Assembly (NCBI RefSeq): GCF_009938015.1 | Contig: NZ_AP021884.1 | Span: 1,599,501 to 1,663,500 of the forward strand | DNA: 64,000 nt | Source: Sulfuriferula plumbiphila | GTDB lineage: Bacteria > Pseudomonadota > Gammaproteobacteria > Burkholderiales > Sulfuriferulaceae | Direction: 5' to 3' | Shown here: positions 1 through 10,408 of the stretch, piece after piece | How positions within the stretch are numbered: position 1 is the stretch's first letter | Layout: each line of letters starts with the position of its first letter | The notes under the pieces: generated by a model | What the model was told of the DNA's origin: nothing | Databases searched by the model: none | The model's input: the letters and a program-made list of their open reading frames with translations, nothing else | Translations under genes and position numbers: made by a program

Positions 1-24
1 TGGACACAATCAGAGGGATTCGCT

Positions 25-582
25 GTGCAGATTAAGCGGCTTCGAGTGCTTTTGTTTACGCTTGCCATCGCATCCGGATTGCTGCTTAACATGGAAGCCA
101 GTTGCGCCGCTGGTGAAGAAGTTTTCAGCCCGTTTCCCGGTCACCCAGCTGCACCGAAGCTCAAGCTGCTTAACATGGATGGTAAGCAGGTAGACCTTGA
201 AAAACTGAAAGGCCAAGTGGTGCTCGTCAACTTCTGGGCGACCTGGTGTCCTCCGTGTCGACGTGAAATGCCTTCCCTGCAACGGCTTTGGCTAAAACTC
301 GGGAAATCAAAGCTACAAATCGTGGCGGTAAATGTAGGAGAGGATGCGGATACGGTTCTCAGCTTTATGGGAATGCTTGACGTTTCACCGACTTTTCCGA
401 TCGTCTTCGACAAAGACAGCGCTGTCTTGCGCGCCTGGCCTGTCAAGGGCTTGCCTACGACTTTCCTGATCGACAGAAAAGGCCATATTGCTTATCGAGC
501 AATCGGTGGTCGAGATTTCGATAGTCCGGAGAATATTCGCTTTATAACTGAGCTATCGGCCAGTAAAATTGGGAGCAAATAA
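25..582 (+). CDS. TlpA/ResA-like periplasmic thioredoxin
   Basis: Predicted exported thiol-disulfide oxidoreductase of the TlpA/ResA family. Residues 1-29 form a signal peptide (KR followed by a long hydrophobic stretch, then SCAA). The catalytic motif WCPPC lies near residue 76 in the context VVLVNFWATWCPPCRR, and the cis-proline motif appears as GLPTTFLID near the C-terminus, both diagnostic of the fold. The length, 185 aa, is normal. The chosen start is GTG with an AGAGGG ribosome site at 12-17. The frame is open to the left window edge, so a longer form cannot be excluded. Thioredoxins of this type reduce or oxidise periplasmic cysteines, for example in cytochrome c maturation or sulfur metabolism. 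It is followed by a lipoyl synthase homologue on what appears to be an island, so its substrate is unknown. Confidence 0.85.
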   Translation: MQIKRLRVLLFTLAIASGLLLNMEASCAAGEEVFSPFPGHPAAPKLKLLNMDGKQVDLEKLKGQVVLVNFWATWCPPCRREMPSLQRLWLKLGKSKLQIVAVNVGEDADTVLSFMGMLDVSPTFPIVFDKDSAVLRAWPVKGLPTTFLIDRKGHIAYRAIGGRDFDSPENIRFITELSASKIGSK

Positions 583-669
583 TACCCCGTATTTTGAAAA
601 TAAAAATGGGCATTAGCAACTGTCCTCCAATTTTGTAGGCACCCGAGCGTTATTAAGATAACTGTGATG

Positions 670-824
670 GATGTGCGTTTGAGTGGGAAGCAATATGTCG
701 AAGGGTTCAAGATTGAAGTAGCCGGGTAATGGGTGGATCGGGATTGTTCCGAATCTGATGTGGAGGATAGCTCGGCGTTACCACTAAGCGCCTGTATGGC
801 TGGATCAAGGAATACGGAGATTAG
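670..824 (+). pseudogene. IS3-family OrfA transposase remnant
   Basis: A decayed fragment of an IS3-type OrfA (helix-turn-helix) protein. In one frame the DNA reads KQYVEGFKIEVAG and then a stop codon. After the stop it continues with VDRDCSESDVE, and a shifted frame gives TTKRLYGWIKEYGD before another stop. These are successive pieces of the usual OrfA pattern (YxxEFKxEAV, then LGVxxxxLYxWxK). The remaining sequence between 583 and 944 is comparatively AT-rich and holds no other gene I can support. It is evidence of past transposition in the island end left of thrS. Confidence 0.6.
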
Positions 825-944
825 AATGATCAACAATCATTCAGTTTATGCGCAAATTCAAGAAGAAAAGGTGACCAGTTCGGGCTCCGCCAGCGTGCGC
901 AGTTCCATTTCCTCATATTAACTGTCGATTAGGAGGCAAGTCCG

Positions 945-1841
945 TTGGGTAACCAAACTGCTCGGCCAATACTTTTACGCAAGCCGATCTGGATAACAAC
1001 GAAACTCGCCGGGGAAGGGCTGTACGGACGGACGGACCTTGCTGTACATGGGGGTCTGCTCCATACTGTTTGCGAGGAGGCGAAGTGCCCCAACCGCAGT
1101 GAATGCTGGAGTCGCGGCACGGCGACCTTTATGTTGTTGGGAGATATATGCACGCGCGCATGCGGGTTTTGTGCGATAAAAAGTGGACGTCCGACCTTTC
1201 ATGAAACCGATGAGCCGCGCCAAGTCGCTGACGCAGTGGCGGCAATGAACCTCAAGTACGTTGTCCTCACGTCTGTTAACCGTGACGATCTACCAGACGG
1301 CGGGGTTGGCGTGTTTGCGGACACGTTGCGTGAACTGAGGCGACGCTGGCCGGGGATTGGAGTCGAATTTTTGACCCCCGACTTTCGTAACTGCCAGGAG
1401 AAGGCAATTCAGGGCGTGCATGATGCGCTTGCGGGCTTGCCCGAAGGAGCGAATCGGACCCTTGTATGGGGCCACAACGTCGAAACCGTACCCAGACTCT
1501 ACCGGCAAGTAAGAAAAGGGTCGAAATACGAGCGCTCCCTCGCGCTGTTGGAGGCGGTTGCACGCCTGGATGCTGTGGAAACCAAGTCCGCGTTAATGCT
1601 CGGTCTGGGGGAGACGCGAGATGAGGTCGTGGAAGTGCTTGCTGACCTGCGCGCGCGCGGTGTGAGGCGCGTTTCGCTCGGGCAATACTTGCAGCCCACG
1701 CTGCATCACTTGCCGGTCCTGCGATATTTGCCTCCGGACGAGTTCGCAGACTATGAGCTAGTTGCGCGCAGATTGGGTTTTACGTGGGTGAAGGCAGGAC
1801 CATTAATGAGAAGTTCGTATTACGCCGAAGAGCAGTCGTAA
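945..1841 (+). CDS. lipA: Lipoyl synthase homologue (radical SAM)
   Basis: Radical-SAM lipoyl synthase, which inserts two sulfurs into protein-bound octanoyl groups. Both Fe-S sites are visible: the auxiliary cluster motif CEEAKCPNRSEC near residues 43-54 and the radical-SAM motif CTRACGFC near residues 69-76. The C-terminal RSSY motif, which supplies the auxiliary-cluster serine, is also present. At 298 aa it is slightly shorter than the 321-aa E. coli enzyme. The start is TTG with an AGGAGG site at 931-936. The gene lies in an island-like segment with a thioredoxin and transposase debris, so it may be an additional LipA serving a special lipoylated protein rather than the housekeeping copy. 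In sulfur oxidisers such extra genes accompany sHdr/lipoate-binding-protein systems. The upstream genes needed to test this are outside the window. Confidence 0.85.
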   Translation: MGNQTARPILLRKPIWITTKLAGEGLYGRTDLAVHGGLLHTVCEEAKCPNRSECWSRGTATFMLLGDICTRACGFCAIKSGRPTFHETDEPRQVADAVAAMNLKYVVLTSVNRDDLPDGGVGVFADTLRELRRRWPGIGVEFLTPDFRNCQEKAIQGVHDALAGLPEGANRTLVWGHNVETVPRLYRQVRKGSKYERSLALLEAVARLDAVETKSALMLGLGETRDEVVEVLADLRARGVRRVSLGQYLQPTLHHLPVLRYLPPDEFADYELVARRLGFTWVKAGPLMRSSYYAEEQS

Positions 1842-1854
1842 TTTATTTCCGGGC

Positions 1855-2469
1855 GTGACAGGAAAATCGTTGCTCGAAGCACCCTCCAGTCCAGTGCTGA
1901 CGTTCGAGTCCGCGCGCGATTATGGCGATGTCTGGGCACTGACCGAATTGTGGAATTCGCTAGGTTTTGACCGCCTGCGTCAGATATTTCGGCGTACACG
2001 CCTACCTGCCCCGGGGAAAACTGCGGCTGTGCCGGCCGGCAATCTGGTCCTCGAAGAAGCGGAGCCGGAATCGACCGCGAGCCGCTTTGGCTACGGCCGG
2101 CGTTACCTTGCCCGGCCCAATGCCGTGCCGGTCGCCCCCCTGAGCCTGCCGTTCACCTGCCTTCCGGGCGACCAGGCGACCTACGAGCCGGTCAATCCGC
2201 CCCTGTTCGGCGCGGTGCGGGATGCCGCCCTGGATTTCTGGGGGCGGCGCGTGCTCGAAACCAAACTCAAGGTGCCGCCCGACTCGGTGCCGGAGTCCGT
2301 CTATCTGCTGAATGCCGGCCCCAATCGCTTCGGTGCCCTGGATTTCCGGCCCGAGATGGAGAGCCCAGAAGCCCCGGCGTTCAGGCGGAGGAGGTCACTG
2401 CCATGCAGTGGGTCTTGTTGTTCACCGCAGCCACTTGTGGCAGAATGCGTGCCTGTGCCAGAACTGTGA
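1855..2469 (+). pseudogene. Chimeric remnant: IS1634-like transposase N-terminus joined to a HipA fragment
   Basis: An open frame of 204 codons made of two unrelated scraps. Residues about 14-46 resemble the N-terminal part of IS1634-type transposases (SARDYGDVWALTELW, then FDRLRQIFRRTR). Residues about 90-170 resemble the N-terminal domain of HipA-type kinases: PLSLPF, then LFGAVRDAALDFWGRRVLE, then YLLNAGPNRFGALDF. The kinase domain of HipA is absent, and the last 30 residues look like random continuation. I read it as decayed mobile-element cargo that happens to stay open, not a working protein. Both family assignments are from motif memory. Confidence 0.55.
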
Positions 2470-2587
2470 CGCACTGGCGTCACATAAATGGTTGCTGCGG
2501 CGCTTTTGGGTGCCAGTTTGGGATTTGGCGAGCGCAGAGCGCATAGTTAAATCAAATAGTTAAACGTGGCGCATGGGTTCGCAACCC

Positions 2588-2633
2588 CTTGACATGGTGG
2601 GGGTCGTTGGTTCGAGTCCAATCGCGCCTACCA
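2588..2633 (+). other. 3' fragment of tRNA-Val(GAC), probable att scar
   Basis: The sequence matches the 3' part of tRNA-Val(GAC). It has the anticodon loop TTGACAT followed by GGTGG, variable region GGGTC, T stem-loop GTTGG/TTCGAGT/CCAAT (2606-2622), acceptor strand CGCGCCT (2623-2629), A and CCA (2631-2633). The 5' half is missing: upstream bases do not form the D-arm, and the 5' anticodon stem reads ACCCC instead of CCACC. Identity starts at the edge of the anticodon loop, a usual crossover point for tRNA-targeting integrases. It is therefore best read as the attachment-site duplicate left beside thrS when an island entered the tRNA-Val gene. The intact tRNA would lie left of this window. 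Confidence 0.7.
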
Positions 2634-2753
2634 ACGGATTCAATACAGAGAGATGGATGTGGCACGGAAAGGCAGCGTTATGACACCGCGAACTCGTGCT
2701 GCCGCACATGACAACTATCGTCGCGTTAATCCCTGAGTAGGTTTGTATCTGTC

Positions 2754-2786
2754 AAAAAAGCGCGGCTTATCCGCGCTTTTTTGTTT
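2754..2786 (+). terminator. Intrinsic terminator or leader hairpin before thrS
   Basis: A perfect 12-bp inverted repeat, AAAAAAGCGCGG (2754-2765) with CCGCGCTTTTTT (2771-2782) around a 5-nt loop, ends in a T-rich tail. It originally would have terminated the tRNA-Val transcript. It sits only 20 nt before the thrS start codon, so it could also act in the thrS leader. Confidence 0.8.
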
Positions 2787-2802
2787 TGTGCCGGAGAAAT
2801 CA

Positions 2803-4722
2803 ATGTTGAATGTCACTTTGCCAGACGGTTCTGTCCGCAGTTTCCCCCAGCCGGTCACGGTGGCTGAAGTTGCCGCATCGATTGGCGCAGGGCTGGCCAA
2901 GGCCGCGCTCGCCGGACGCGTTGACGGCACCCTGGTGGATACCAGTTTCGTCATCGGGCAAGACGCGAAACTGTCCATCGTGACCGATCGTGATGCCGAT
3001 GGCCTGGACATGATCCGCCACTCCACCGCGCACCTGCTGGCCTACGCGGTGAAAGAACTCTATCCGGATGCGCAAGTGACCATCGGTCCGGTGATCGAGG
3101 ATGGCTTCTACTACGATTTTTCCTACAAGCGCCCGTTCACGCCGGACGATTTGCAGGCTATCGAGAAAAAGATGGCCGAGCTGGCCAGGCGCGATATCCC
3201 GGTCAGCCGGAAAGTTCTGCCGCGCGACGAGGCGGTGGCATATTTCAAGGGGCTGGGCGAGCACTACAAGGCGGAAATCATTGCCTCCATCCCGGCGAAT
3301 GAGGAGGTGTCGCTGTACACCGAGGGCGATTTCACCGACCTGTGCCGCGGCCCGCATGTTCCCTCCACCGGAAAGCTCAGGCATTTCAAGTTGATGAAGC
3401 TGGCTGGCGCGTACTGGCGCGGCGATCACCGCAACGAAATGCTGCAGCGCGTATACGGCACCGCGTGGGCGAAAAAGGAAGACCTCGACGCTTACCTGTA
3501 TCGCCTGGAAGAAGCCGAGAAGCGCGATCACCGCAAGCTGGCCAAGCAGCTCAGCCTGTTCCATATGCAGGATGAAGCGCCGGGCATGGTGTTCTGGCAC
3601 CCTAACGGCTGGGTGATCTGGCAGCAGATCGAGCAGTACATGCGCGAAAAATTCCGCGAATACGGTTATCAGGAAGTGCGCACGCCGACGGTAATGGACC
3701 GGCAGATGTGGGAAAAATCCGGCCACTGGGAAAACTATCGCGACAACATGTTTACCACTGCGTCGGAGAACCGCGAATACGCGGTCAAGCCGATGAATTG
3801 CCCGGGCCATGTGCAAATATTCAATCGTGGTCTGCACAGCTACCGCGACCTGCCGCTGCGCCTGGCGGAATTCGGTTCATGCCACCGCAATGAGCCTTCC
3901 GGCGCGCTGCATGGCCTGATGCGGGTACGTGGCTTTACTCAGGACGACGCACACATTTTCTGTACCGAAGCGCAGATTGAATCCGAAGTGGCGGACTTTA
4001 TTGTCATGCTGCAAAAAGTCTATGCAGACTTCGGCTTCAACGACATGCTGGTCAGGCTCTCCACACGCCCGGAAAAACGGGTGGGCTCGGACGAAACCTG
4101 GGACAAGGCCGAAGCCGGCTTGGCGGCGGCATTGCAGCAGAACGGCCTGGCGTACGACCTGCAGCCGGGTGAAGGTGCCTTCTACGGCCCCAAGATCGAA
4201 TTCACGCTGAAAGACAGCCTCGGGCGCCTGTGGCAATGCGGCACCATCCAGCTCGACTTCAATCTGCCGGTGCGTCTGGATGCCGAGTTCGTGGACGAGG
4301 ACAATACACGCAAAGCGCCGGTGATGCTGCACCGCGCCATTCTCGGCTCGATGGAACGCTTCATCGGTATCCTGATCGAGCATCATGCCGGCAACTTCCC
4401 GCTGTGGCTGGCGCCGCTGCAAGCAGTCGTGATGAATATCACCGACCATCAGGCGGAATACGCGCAAAAAGTCTGCGATGTGATGCGTCAGGAAGGTTTG
4501 CGCGTCACGGCGGACTTGAGAAATGAGAAAATAACCTATAAAATTCGGGAACATAGTTTGCAAAAGCTGCCTTACCAGCTGATCGTTGGCGACAAGGAAA
4601 TGGCCGCAGGTGTGGTTGCAGTGCGCAGCCGCAGCGGCCAGGATCTCGGCCAGATGCCTTTGGAAGTGTTTATGGCACGACTCAAGGAAGCCGTGGCGCT
4701 GCGCAAGCCGGGCGGGGAGTGA
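2803..4722 (+). CDS. thrS: Threonyl-tRNA synthetase
   Basis: Class II synthetase that charges tRNA-Thr in the cytoplasm. The N-terminal TGS domain begins [11 protein letters not shown]. The editing domain shows HSTAHLL near residue 75 and the DLCRGPHVP motif near residue 180. The catalytic core contains MNCPGH (a zinc ligand) near residue 333, and an anticodon-binding domain follows to the end. Length 639 aa is typical. An open frame runs upstream to 2743, but that part overlaps the terminator hairpin. The ATG at 2803, with GGAG about 10 nt upstream and the expected MLNVT N-terminus, is the start. It is first in the conserved thrS-infC-rpmI-rplT-pheST-ihfA block. Confidence 0.98.
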   Translation: MLNVTLPDGSVRSFPQPVTVAEVAASIGAGLAKAALAGRVDGTLVDTSFVIGQDAKLSIVTDRDADGLDMIRHSTAHLLAYAVKELYPDAQVTIGPVIEDGFYYDFSYKRPFTPDDLQAIEKKMAELARRDIPVSRKVLPRDEAVAYFKGLGEHYKAEIIASIPANEEVSLYTEGDFTDLCRGPHVPSTGKLRHFKLMKLAGAYWRGDHRNEMLQRVYGTAWAKKEDLDAYLYRLEEAEKRDHRKLAKQLSLFHMQDEAPGMVFWHPNGWVIWQQIEQYMREKFREYGYQEVRTPTVMDRQMWEKSGHWENYRDNMFTTASENREYAVKPMNCPGHVQIFNRGLHSYRDLPLRLAEFGSCHRNEPSGALHGLMRVRGFTQDDAHIFCTEAQIESEVADFIVMLQKVYADFGFNDMLVRLSTRPEKRVGSDETWDKAEAGLAAALQQNGLAYDLQPGEGAFYGPKIEFTLKDSLGRLWQCGTIQLDFNLPVRLDAEFVDEDNTRKAPVMLHRAILGSMERFIGILIEHHAGNFPLWLAPLQAVVMNITDHQAEYAQKVCDVMRQEGLRVTADLRNEKITYKIREHSLQKLPYQLIVGDKEMAAGVVAVRSRSGQDLGQMPLEVFMARLKEAVALRKPGGE

Positions 4723-4767
4723 GGTTTTCTCACTCCTCTTGTCTTTTGATTTACAGGAGTTGCAGCT

Positions 4768-5286
4768 ATCGCTCAGGATAAAGAAACACGGGTCAACGGT
4801 GAAATTACCTGGCCGGAGATTCGTTTGGTGGGACTGGAAGGGGAACCCCTTGGTATCGTTAGCGCCGCCGAGGCGCTGAAACTGGCCGAGGAAGCCGAAG
4901 TGGATCTGGTGGAAATCGCCCCGCAGGCCAAGCCGCCGGTGTGTCGCCTGATGGACTACGGCAAGTTCAAGTACCAGCAGAGCAAGCGCCAGCACGAGGC
5001 CAAGGTCAAGCAGAAGCAGATCCAGGTCAAGGAAGTGAAGTTCCGACCCAATACTGACGAAGGCGACTACCAGATCAAGCTGCGCAACCTGATCCGCTTC
5101 CTGGAAGAAGGTGACAAGGCGAAAGTTACCCTGCGTTTCCGGGGTCGTGAAATGGCGCATCAGGAAATCGGTCTGGCGCAGTTAAGGCGTGTGGAAGCGG
5201 ACCTGGCCGAACAGGCAGTGGTCGAGCAGTTTCCCAAGATGGAAGGCCGGCAGATGGTAATGATGCTGGGGCCCAAGAAGAAGTAA
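4768..5286 (+). CDS. infC: Translation initiation factor IF-3, AUC start
   Basis: IF-3 binds the 30S subunit and proofreads start-codon selection. The protein begins [20 protein letters not shown], which is the conserved IF-3 N-terminus, and ends [16 protein letters not shown], with the usual basic linker in between. No ATG, GTG or TTG lies before these residues. The only suitable start is ATC at 4768, eight bases after AGGAG (4755-4759). Use of a rare AUU/AUC/AUA codon is a known trait of infC, because IF-3 discriminates against it and so represses its own synthesis. Calling the downstream TTG at 4825 would wrongly remove 19 conserved residues. Length is 172 aa. Confidence 0.96.
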   Translation: MAQDKETRVNGEITWPEIRLVGLEGEPLGIVSAAEALKLAEEAEVDLVEIAPQAKPPVCRLMDYGKFKYQQSKRQHEAKVKQKQIQVKEVKFRPNTDEGDYQIKLRNLIRFLEEGDKAKVTLRFRGREMAHQEIGLAQLRRVEADLAEQAVVEQFPKMEGRQMVMMLGPKKK

Positions 5287-5296
5287 ACAGAATTTT

Positions 5297-5325
5297 GCGG
5301 GCAAGTCGCGGTACGGCTTGCCTGC
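5297..5325 (+). promoter_or_regulatory. Hairpin in the rpmI-rplT leader
   Basis: In the 171-nt gap between infC and rpmI, GCGGGCAAG (5297-5305) pairs with CTTGCCTGC (5317-5325), with one G-U pair. The rpmI-rplT leader is where ribosomal protein L20 represses its own operon in other bacteria. This hairpin is a candidate for such control, but no L20-specific motif could be confirmed by eye. Confidence 0.35.
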
Positions 5326-5457
5326 TTAAGGTATTTTCGCTGAAATCCGGCGAAAACCATCTGGCGCTAGCAGCCGCCGGATGTATCGCGGATGTCCGGG
5401 TTCCTAAATGTCTCGTTGTGAGACTGCCCGGCGTCTTGCCCAACAGGAGTTAATGCA

Positions 5458-5655
5458 ATGCCGAAGATGAAAACCAAATCGGGTGCGGCCAAGCGCTTCA
5501 AGGCGCTGGCGAATGGTGGCGTAAAGCGCGGTCAGGCTTTCAAGCGCCACATTCTCACCAAGAAAACCACCAAGAACAAGCGCCAGTTGCGCGGCACGCT
5601 GATGGTCGATGCGACCAACATGCGTTCCGTTCGCGCCATGTTGCCCTACGCATAA
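5458..5655 (+). CDS. rpmI: Ribosomal protein L35
   Basis: Small basic 65-aa protein of the 50S subunit. The opening [14 protein letters not shown] and the [16 protein letters not shown] core are the L35 signature, and the length equals the family norm. The ribosome site AGGAG lies just before the ATG. It precedes rplT by 12 nt, and the pair is co-transcribed in nearly all bacteria. Confidence 0.98.
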   Translation: MPKMKTKSGAAKRFKALANGGVKRGQAFKRHILTKKTTKNKRQLRGTLMVDATNMRSVRAMLPYA

Positions 5656-5667
5656 AGGAGAGATGAC

Positions 5668-6027
5668 ATGCCAAGAGTAAAGCGTGGTGTAACGGCGCGC
5701 GCGCGTCACAAGAAAGTCCTCGACCTGGCCAAGGGCTATCGTGGTCGCCGCAAGAACGTCTACCGTGTCGCCAAGCAGGCGGTGATGAAGGCGGGGCAGT
5801 ATGCCTACCGTGACCGTCGCCAGCGCAAGCGTCAGTTCCGCTCCCTGTGGATTGCGCGTATCAACGCGGCTGCGCGTGAGTGTGGTATGCGTTACAGCGT
5901 ATTCATGAACGGTCTGAAAAAAGCCGAAATCGTGCTGGATCGCAAGGTACTGGCCGATCTGGCAGTATTCGACAAACCTGCGTTTGCGCAGCTTGCCGAG
6001 CAGGCCAAAGCCAAATTGGCGGCCTGA
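5668..6027 (+). CDS. rplT: Ribosomal protein L20
   Basis: L20 of 119 aa, needed early in 50S assembly and a translational repressor of its own operon in several species. The start [18 protein letters not shown] and the segment [16 protein letters not shown] are hallmark L20 sequence. AAAGGAGA precedes the ATG. A strong terminator follows, separating it from pheS. Confidence 0.98.
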   Translation: MPRVKRGVTARARHKKVLDLAKGYRGRRKNVYRVAKQAVMKAGQYAYRDRRQRKRQFRSLWIARINAAARECGMRYSVFMNGLKKAEIVLDRKVLADLAVFDKPAFAQLAEQAKAKLAA

Positions 6028-6043
6028 AGCTGACTATACCTTC

Positions 6044-6071
6044 AAAAAGGAGGCCGTCGGCCTCCTTTTTT
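6044..6071 (+). terminator. Terminator after rplT
   Basis: GGAGGCC (6049-6055) pairs with GGCCTCC (6059-6065) around a 3-nt loop, flanked by A-runs and ending in a T6 run. This is a classic rho-independent terminator. In some bacteria the rplT-pheS gap holds the pheST attenuator, but I saw no Phe-rich leader peptide here. Confidence 0.85.
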
Positions 6072-6132
6072 GTGGGCGCTTCCAGAAATTCAATCTGGCG
6101 CAAATGTATCAGATGCCGGTTGAATTTCTTGA

Positions 6133-7176
<1,044 letters not shown>

Positions 7177-7185
7177 ACCATCAAG

Positions 7186-9543
7186 ATGAAATTCTCCGAG
7201 CTCTGGTTGCGTACCCTTGTTAATCCTGCGCTGGACAGCGCGGCGCTGTCCCATCTTCTTACCATGGCCGGACTGGAGGTCGAAGCGCTGGACCCGGTCG
7301 CGGCGGATTTTTCCGGCGTGGTGGTGGGGCAGGTGCTGTCCGTAGCGCCGCATCCGGATGCCGATCGCCTGCGCGTGTGCCTGGTAGATGCCGGCACTGG
7401 CAGCCCGTTGCAGATCGTATGTGGCGCACCCAATGTAAGTGAAGGCGCGCGCGTGCCTTGCGCCCTGGCAGGCGCCCGCTTGCCGGGCTTTGAAATCAAG
7501 AAAGCCAAGTTGCGGGGTGTGGAATCGCAGGGTATGTTGTGCTCCGCGCGCGAGCTGGGACTGGCAGAACAAGCCGATGGCCTGCTGTTGTTGCCGAACG
7601 ACGCACCGGTGGGTAGCAATATCCGCGATTATCTGCATCTGGATGACAGGCTTTATACGCTCAAACTTACCCCCAATCGCAGCGATTGCCTGAGCGTGGC
7701 CGGCGTGGCGCGTGAAGTGGCCGCGCTTACCGGCAGTCCATTGAACTTGCCCCGGATTGAACCCGCAGCGGTCACCGGCAGGCTCACCCGCATGGTGCAG
7801 GTGACTGCAGGACAAGCCTGCCCGCGCTATTGCGGGCGCGTCATCAGCCAGCTCAATCGCGCGGCTCAAACACCGGGCTGGATGATTGAACGCCTTTCCC
7901 GCAGTGGCCTGCGCAGTATCAGTCCGGTAGTGGACATTACCAACTATGTATTGCTGGAGTTGGGACAACCCTTGCATGCCTTTGATCTGGACAAGCTTGC
8001 TGGCGATATCCAGGTGCGCATGGCCACGCCGGGTGAAACGCTGACGCTGCTGAATGATCAGCGTGCGACGCTGGAAGCGGACATGCTGGTGATCGCCGAT
8101 GACAACGGCGCGCAGGCGCTCGCTGGCATCATGGGGGGGGCGGCCACCGCAGTGGATGAAAATACCTCGGAAATTTTTCTTGAGGCAGCGTATTTCAGCC
8201 CCGGCGCGATTGCCGGACGGGCGCGCCGGCTGGGCTTGTCCACCGATTCATCGCACCGTTTTGAGCGCGGGGTGGACTACGCAGCCACGCGCGATGCGCT
8301 GGAACGCGCCACGGCATTGATACTTGAAATTTGCGCTGGCGCGGCAAGTGCAATCACCGAAATAACAGGCGATCTGCCACAACGTGCGCCTGTCATGCTG
8401 CGCACCGCGCGTGCCAGCAAAGTGTTGGGCGTGGCGCTGAGTGACGCGCAGGTGGAAGTGTTGCTGGGCCGCCTGTGCTTTGACTTTCAGCGCGATGGCG
8501 CGGCCTATCAGGTGACGCCGCCCAGCTACCGCTTTGACCTGAATATCGAGGAAGACCTGATCGAAGAACTGGCGCGGCTCCATGGTTATGACAACATTGT
8601 TGCGCAGGCCCCGGTCGCCCGCCTGACCATGTTGCCGCAGCCGGAGCAACAGCGTGGGGTGGATGCGTTGCGCACCCTGCTCACCGCGCGTGATTATCAG
8701 GAAGTCATTACCTACAGCTTTGTAGATGCCGCATGGGAAGCGGATTTCGCACCCGGCGCTCAGCCCGTCGTGCTGAAAAATCCCATCGCCAGTCAGATGG
8801 GCGTGATGCGCTCCACCTTGTTGGGCGGCCTGATGGATGTGCTGCGCAACAATCTGAACCGGCGCCAGGAGCGTGTGCGTATTTTTGAGAGCGGACGCTG
8901 TTATCTGCCGGCGGCCGAGGGCTTCGATCAGCCGCAACGCCTGGCTGGACTGGCTTACGGCAGCGCTATGCCGGAGCAGTGGGGGAGTGCGGCGCGCAAC
9001 GTGGACTTTTTTGACGTCAAAGCCGATCTCGAAGCGCTGTGCTGGCCACAGCCTGCACGCTTTGAAAAATCCGCTCATCCTGCGCTGCATCCAGGCCAGT
9101 GCGCTGAAATGTGGTTGAATGGTGTCCATGCCGGCTGGCTGGGTACATTACACCCACGGCTGACGCAGCAATATGATTTGGCGACAGCGCCGGTTGTGTT
9201 TGAACTCGCCCTGCCGGCATTGTTAACGCGGAAGCTGCCCAGGCATGGCGAGATTTCGCGTTTCCAGAGCGTGCGCCGTGATCTGGCCGTGATAGTCGAT
9301 GAATCGGCGCCGGTACAGGCTTTGATTGATGCGATGTACGCAGCACGCATAGAGGGTGTTGCCGAGATTACATTGTTTGACGTGTATCGCGGCAAAGGCA
9401 TTGATTCTGATAAAAAAAGTCTTGCATTCCGGGTGCTGTTGCAAGATACTCAAAAGACCTTTACCGACACTGAAGTGGATACCGCCATGGCGTACTTCAC
9501 CGATCTGTTAAAACAACAATTCAACGCGCAATTACGTTCCTGA
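7186..9543 (+). CDS. pheT: Phenylalanyl-tRNA synthetase beta subunit
   Basis: Beta chain of PheRS, involved in tRNA binding and editing. It opens [14 protein letters not shown], followed by an EMAP-like tRNA-binding domain (about residues 40-150). The B3/B4 editing domain follows, with [18 protein letters not shown] near residue 350, then B5. A ferredoxin-fold anticodon-binding domain lies at the C-terminus ([15 protein letters not shown]). 785 aa is normal. It is translated just after pheS and immediately before ihfA. Confidence 0.97.
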   Translation: MKFSELWLRTLVNPALDSAALSHLLTMAGLEVEALDPVAADFSGVVVGQVLSVAPHPDADRLRVCLVDAGTGSPLQIVCGAPNVSEGARVPCALAGARLPGFEIKKAKLRGVESQGMLCSARELGLAEQADGLLLLPNDAPVGSNIRDYLHLDDRLYTLKLTPNRSDCLSVAGVAREVAALTGSPLNLPRIEPAAVTGRLTRMVQVTAGQACPRYCGRVISQLNRAAQTPGWMIERLSRSGLRSISPVVDITNYVLLELGQPLHAFDLDKLAGDIQVRMATPGETLTLLNDQRATLEADMLVIADDNGAQALAGIMGGAATAVDENTSEIFLEAAYFSPGAIAGRARRLGLSTDSSHRFERGVDYAATRDALERATALILEICAGAASAITEITGDLPQRAPVMLRTARASKVLGVALSDAQVEVLLGRLCFDFQRDGAAYQVTPPSYRFDLNIEEDLIEELARLHGYDNIVAQAPVARLTMLPQPEQQRGVDALRTLLTARDYQEVITYSFVDAAWEADFAPGAQPVVLKNPIASQMGVMRSTLLGGLMDVLRNNLNRRQERVRIFESGRCYLPAAEGFDQPQRLAGLAYGSAMPEQWGSAARNVDFFDVKADLEALCWPQPARFEKSAHPALHPGQCAEMWLNGVHAGWLGTLHPRLTQQYDLATAPVVFELALPALLTRKLPRHGEISRFQSVRRDLAVIVDESAPVQALIDAMYAARIEGVAEITLFDVYRGKGIDSDKKSLAFRVLLQDTQKTFTDTEVDTAMAYFTDLLKQQFNAQLRS

Positions 9544-9550
9544 GGTAGTC

Positions 9551-9856
9551 ATGACCCTGACCAAGGCAGAACTGGCAGACATGCTGTTCGAAAAAGTTGG
9601 CCTGAATAAACGCGAAGCCAAAGACATGGTGGAGTCGTTTTTCGAAGAAATACGCATTGCACTGGAAGCGGGCGATACCGTGAAGCTTTCCGGCTTTGGC
9701 AATTTTCAGCTGCGTGACAAACCGCAGCGTCCTGGCCGCAATCCCAAAACCGGCGAAGAAATGCCAATCACGGCACGCCGCGTGGTGACCTTTCACGCCA
9801 GCCAGAAACTCAAATCGCAGGTAGAAGACGCGCATGGCGGAACATCAGCCAACTAG
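9551..9856 (+). CDS. ihfA: Integration host factor alpha subunit
   Basis: DNA-bending HU/IHF-family protein of 101 aa that pairs with IHF beta. It starts [24 protein letters not shown]. The DNA-intercalating arm holds the conserved [10 protein letters not shown] segment near residue 65, and the C-terminal helix has [12 protein letters not shown] assists sigma-54 promoters, which matters for the hydrogenase promoter at 44.4 kb. It follows pheT by 7 nt and overlaps the next gene by 23 nt, an arrangement common in this phylum. Confidence 0.96.
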   Translation: MTLTKAELADMLFEKVGLNKREAKDMVESFFEEIRIALEAGDTVKLSGFGNFQLRDKPQRPGRNPKTGEEMPITARRVVTFHASQKLKSQVEDAHGGTSAN

Positions 9857-10208
9857 TCAACTGCCGCCGATTCCTGCCAAGCGCTACTTCACTATCGGCG
9901 AGGTCAGCGAACTGTGCGGGGTGAAGCCGCACGTACTGCGCTACTGGGAACAGGAATTCGGCCAGCTCAAACCAGTCAAGCGACGTGGTAACCGTCGTTA
10001 CTATCAGCATCATGAAGTGCTGCTGATTCGCCGCATCCGGGAACTGCTTTATGAGCAGGGATTCACGATCAATGGCGCACGCCATCGTCTGGATGTGCTG
10101 GCCACATCCGACGCCGCCGAGGCCGCACCCACGGTGACTGAATCGGTAACGGATTATGCAGCACTGCGTCGCGAAATGATGGAAATTGTCGAGTTGCTGC
10201 GCCTGTGA
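9834..10208 (+). CDS. MerR-family transcriptional regulator
   Basis: A 124-aa MerR-type regulator usually found directly after ihfA in beta- and gammaproteobacteria. The winged helix-turn-helix is clear: [20 protein letters not shown], then RYWEQEF, then [30 protein letters not shown]. No metal-binding cysteines are seen in the C-terminal part, which is short, so the effector is unknown. The start ATG lies inside the end of ihfA, indicating translational coupling. Confidence 0.9.
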   Translation: MAEHQPTSQLPPIPAKRYFTIGEVSELCGVKPHVLRYWEQEFGQLKPVKRRGNRRYYQHHEVLLIRRIRELLYEQGFTINGARHRLDVLATSDAAEAAPTVTESVTDYAALRREMMEIVELLRL

Positions 10209-10225
10209 TTTTTTAGCTCCAGTCT

Positions 10226-10255
10226 TTGTCCAGGCGCTACAGACTCTGCTATAAT
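10226..10255 (+). promoter_or_regulatory. Sigma-70 promoter for tRNA-Pro
   Basis: TTGTCC (10226-10231) and a perfect TATAAT (10250-10255) are separated by 18 bp. The tRNA begins 9 bp after the -10 box, consistent with a strong stable-RNA promoter. Confidence 0.7.
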
Positions 10256-10264
10256 CGCGGCCTT

Positions 10265-10341
<77 letters not shown>

Positions 10342-10408
10342 GAACAATGCCCAGGTGTCATGCCTTTCTAGAAAGCAATTCACGGGAATTTCAGAGTAGC
10401 CGTCCACT

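Noticed and set aside
733-921. 62-codon plus-strand frame before lipA
   Set aside because: It crosses the frameshifted IS3 OrfA remnant and shows no independent features.
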